This document shows positions 45,880-49,227 of a DNA stretch of 49,227 nt, piece after piece (positions within the stretch are counted from its first letter, which is position 1; every line of letters begins with the position of its first letter). Below the pieces are notes generated by a model that did not search any database, was not told where the DNA came from, and worked only from the letters and a program-made list of their open reading frames with translations. The stretch is from Kofleriaceae bacterium. GTDB taxonomy: Bacteria > Myxococcota_A > Polyangia > Haliangiales > Haliangiaceae. Position numbers and translations under genes: made by a program. The stretch is taken from contig JABFXX010000103.1 in assembly GCA_013368795.1 (NCBI GenBank), forward strand, positions 1 to 49,227. Direction: 5' to 3'.

Positions 45880-46506
45880 ATGTCTGGCCCCGATGTCGTG
45901 CTCTGCCTCGCCCACCGTCGCTGGAGCTGTTACTACGACCGTTCGCAGCACCTCATGAGCGAGTGTGCGCGCCAGCGCCGCACGATCTTCGTCGAGGAGC
46001 CCGAGCTCGATACCGTCGCGCCCGACGTCGAGCTCTCCGAGACGCGCACCGGCGTGATCACGCTGATCCCGCACCTGCCGCCGGGGCTGACGCTCCAGCA
46101 ATCGGAGCGCGCACAACGTCGCGCGGTCGACTTCGTGCTCGCGCACTACGGCTGCTTTCACCCCGTGCTCTGGTACTACACGCCGAAGGCGATCGGGTTC
46201 ACCGATCACATCGACGCATCGGCGATCGTCTACGACTGGCTCGAGGAGCCGCCGGCGTTCGCGAACGATGGCGCGAGCCGCGTCGGTCACCGCGAGCAAC
46301 ATCTCCTCGATCGCGCTCACGTCGTGTTCACCGACATCGTCGACAACGATGGATTCCCCGACCATCGCCCGCTGCTCCATCACAACATCCACGCGTTCTC
46401 CGGCGAACCGTCGTGGTCAGAGACGTGGCGACAGATGTGGAGTCACGTCGAATCGGCGATCGAGATGCGGCACGAGCAGGGCAACGTCGTCGGTAGCTTC
46501 TCGTAG
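45880..46506 (+). CDS. Abridged GT-B glycosyltransferase-like protein
   Basis: Protein of 208 aa from ATG at 45880. Its N-terminus, PDVVLCLAHRRWSCYYDRSQ then RRTIFVEEPELD, resembles the first Rossmann domain of family-1/4 glycosyltransferases of the DLIVFSHLRWDFVYQRPQHL type, followed by AIVYDWLEEPPAF and LDRAHVVFTD, which correspond to the VVYDCMDELSAF and ARADLVFTG segments. Only about 40 residues remain after this, including SWSETWRQMW, which resembles the last helix of those enzymes. The nucleotide-sugar-binding C-terminal domain is absent. The frame is intact, so it is either an internally deleted remnant or a protein that works without catalysis. The resemblance is from memory. Confidence 0.55.
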   Translation: MSGPDVVLCLAHRRWSCYYDRSQHLMSECARQRRTIFVEEPELDTVAPDVELSETRTGVITLIPHLPPGLTLQQSERAQRRAVDFVLAHYGCFHPVLWYYTPKAIGFTDHIDASAIVYDWLEEPPAFANDGASRVGHREQHLLDRAHVVFTDIVDNDGFPDHRPLLHHNIHAFSGEPSWSETWRQMWSHVESAIEMRHEQGNVVGSFS

Positions 46507-46512
46507 CGACCC

Positions 46513-46520
46513 GAGGAGGT
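46513..46520 (+). promoter_or_regulatory. Strong Shine-Dalgarno of the 43-aa lipoprotein
   Basis: GAGGAGGT lies 5 nt upstream of the ATG at 46526 and matches the 16S anti-Shine-Dalgarno sequence closely. This fixes the start of the short gene. Confidence 0.8.
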
Positions 46521-46525
46521 TTGAC

Positions 46526-46657
46526 ATGTCATTCAAGTCAGCAGTGAGTGCGGCTTTGCTCGCGATTGCCATGTTCGGCGCGGGATGTCGGCGCGACGAC
46601 TCGAAGAAGATCGTGCGGCAAGAGCCACCGGGCCAGCTGACGAAGGCGACGCGCTAG
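46526..46657 (+). CDS. Very small lipoprotein
   Basis: Predicted lipoprotein of 43 aa. The leader MSFKSAVSAALLAIAMFGAG ends in a lipobox at Cys21, followed by a short charged tail RRDDSKKIVRQEPPGQLTKA. A strong Shine-Dalgarno 5 nt upstream makes translation likely. After cleavage only about 23 residues would remain, so it may be an anchor or modulator. It is read toward the cytochrome oxidase operon with an 8-bp gap between stops. No family was recognised. Confidence 0.7.
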   Translation: MSFKSAVSAALLAIAMFGAGCRRDDSKKIVRQEPPGQLTKATR

Positions 46658-46664
46658 CGCAGCG

Positions 46665-46970
46665 TCAGCGGAACGCGACGTCGCCGACGACGCCCAGGCA
46701 GATCAGCAAGAGGAACGCGACGCCGAACACCGCCACGAGGCGCGTTGCGGCGAACGACTCGCGTAGCTCCATGAAGATCGTCGCGACGATGCCTACCTTG
46801 ATCGTCGCGATCGTGAGCGCGACGACGAGACCGAGCGCACCGCCCAGCGGCGCGAAGTGCATCCCGAACGTCAAGCCGGTGAGCAAGAGCAGCGCGACGA
46901 GCGCGAGCACGTACGGCCGGCCCGATGCTGCCTCGTGGCCCTCGTGGGGAGGTGCTTGTTCATCAGCCAT
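46665..46970 (-). CDS. Cytochrome c oxidase subunit IV-like
   Basis: Membrane protein of 101 aa with three helices (about 20-40, 47-68, 78-98), the size and pattern of bacterial CoxD/cytochrome c oxidase subunit IV: YVLALVALLLLTGLTFGMH, LIATIKVGIVATIFMELRE and LVAVFGVAFLLLICLGVVGD. It supports assembly of the oxidase and is not catalytic. The gene follows subunit III by 3 bp at the downstream end of the operon. Confidence 0.88.
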   Translation of the reverse strand: MADEQAPPHEGHEAASGRPYVLALVALLLLTGLTFGMHFAPLGGALGLVVALTIATIKVGIVATIFMELRESFAATRLVAVFGVAFLLLICLGVVGDVAFR

Positions 46971-46973
46971 GAC

Positions 46974-47626
46974 TCAACCTGCCAGGTAGAACATCGGCCA
47001 CAAGAAGATCCAGATGCTGTCGACGAGGTGCCAGTAGAGCGCGCCCATCTCGAGATGGAGGTGGCGCTCGCGATTGATCTTGTGCTTGACCACGTGCGCG
47101 GTCAGCCAGCCGACCACGATGAGGCCCACGATCATGTGGATCGCGTGCAGGCCGGTCATGAAGAAGTACAGGGTGAAGAACAGCCGCGCGCCGAACTGCG
47201 GCAGCTCTTCGAAGCGATAGTGCTGGCCTGGATAGATTCCTTCGGCGAAGTGCTGGCCGTACTCGATCCCCTTGAAGACGAGGAACAGGACGCCGCAGAA
47301 CAGCGTGATCGCGAGCGCCCAAAGTGCCGCACGACGGCGGCCGTGACGCACCATGTGGATCGACCACGCGATCGTGAAGCTCGAGACGATCAGGATCACC
47401 GTGTTGAGCGAGCCGAGGATGAGATTGTTGTGATGGAACGCCAGCCGGAACTCGGCGCTGTGCTGCGTGCGGTACGCCGTGTAGAGCGCGAACAGACCTG
47501 CGAACAGGAGCAGCTCGCTCGCGAGGAACAACCACATCGCGACGCGAGACGCATGGTCCTGCTTCGCGAGGTTCTCGAACTGGACCGCGACGGCGCCGGC
47601 CTCTGGATGAGTGTCGTGTGCGGTGC

Positions 47627-47630
<4 letters not shown>
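46974..47630 (-). CDS. Cytochrome c oxidase subunit III
   Basis: Membrane protein of 218 aa with seven predicted helices in the subunit III pattern: RVAMWLFLASELLLFAG, FHHNNLILGSLNTVILIVSS, FFMTGLHAIHMIVGL and ALYWHLVDSIWIFLWP. The Glu in AMWLFLASELLLF and the LHAIHMIVGL block are typical. It stabilises the catalytic subunit and its proton uptake. The short N-terminal cytoplasmic tail is His/Glu-containing. Its ATG overlaps the subunit I stop (47627-47630). Subunit III is separate here, not fused to subunit I. Confidence 0.93.
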
Positions 47631-49200
<1,570 letters not shown>

Positions 49201-49204
<4 letters not shown>

Positions 49205-49227
49205 GGCTGTGCTCCTGGCGGCTGTTG
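49201..49227 (-). CDS. 3' end of the gene upstream of cytochrome c oxidase I (partial)
   Basis: On the minus strand, codons from the window edge read QQPPGAQP and stop at a TGA (49203-49201) that overlaps the GTG of the oxidase gene (GTGA). That is the coupling used throughout this operon, so a gene continues past the edge, probably subunit II or a related cytochrome c gene. Only eight codons are visible, so identity cannot be read. Confidence 0.45.

Overview
This window looks like chromosome from a GC-rich, Gram-negative member of the Myxococcota (delta-proteobacterial type, perhaps Polyangia or Haliangiales). The evidence is indirect: very strong G/C preference at third codon positions, a Ser/Thr kinase whose catalytic loop reads HRDVSPANV, many lipoproteins with Asp/Gly-rich linkers or thrombospondin-type-3 calcium repeats, FadL and beta-barrel outer-membrane proteins, a sphingosine-phosphate-lyase-like enzyme and an A2-type haem-copper oxidase. 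No rRNA, tRNA, CRISPR array, phage or transposase gene was seen. Genes are dense, often overlap by ATGA, GTGA or TGATG, and no gap without a gene exceeds 300 bases.

Layout. 1-10 kb: an App1/LNS2-like HAD lipoprotein, two coupled FAD-linked oxidases (one of the alkyl-DHAP-synthase family), two paralogous Gly-rich lipoproteins on either side of a 3-hydroxybutyryl-CoA dehydrogenase, a ~203-bp inverted-repeat element, and an RND (HAE3/MMPL) exporter. 10-20 kb: an M23 peptidase, a four-helix membrane protein, a PrsW-type protease, a secreted protein of unknown function, a Ser/Thr kinase with a possible leaderless promoter, aldehyde dehydrogenase plus a ChaN-like lipoprotein, then a HIT / HExxH peptidase / MepA endopeptidase operon. 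20-29 kb: a lipoprotein, a desaturase-histidine kinase-response regulator operon, an aldo/keto reductase, a DUF1993-like protein, a TSP3 lipoprotein, an operon of a small protein, AsnRS and a truncated ornithine-cyclodeaminase-like protein, and a Nudix hydrolase. 28.7-37 kb: a large beta-propeller di-haem lipoprotein with a clear terminator, a 269-bp control region with two palindromes centred 42 bp apart, an AraC-type regulator, and a coupled FadL / PLP-lyase / M81 (MlrC-like) operon. 37-49 kb: a beta-barrel, a HelD-like helicase followed by a second App1-like HAD protein, TauE and TtcA with overlapping divergent start codons, a Gly-rich lipoprotein, GlnRS with a YqeY-like tail, small lipoproteins, an abridged glycosyltransferase-like protein, and the end of a cytochrome c oxidase operon (I, III, IV) that continues past the right edge.

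How it may fit together (inference). Many genes point to envelope lipids: ether-lipid-type oxidase, acyl desaturase with its own two-component system, HAD phosphatidate-phosphatase-like proteins, FadL, the sphingosine-phosphate-lyase-like enzyme, the RND exporter and beta-oxidation-type dehydrogenase. The most promising unit for something undescribed is 31.8-37.0 kb: palindromic operators, an AraC-type regulator and a translationally coupled set for a hydrophobic-compound pore, a PLP carbon-carbon lyase and a metallopeptidase.
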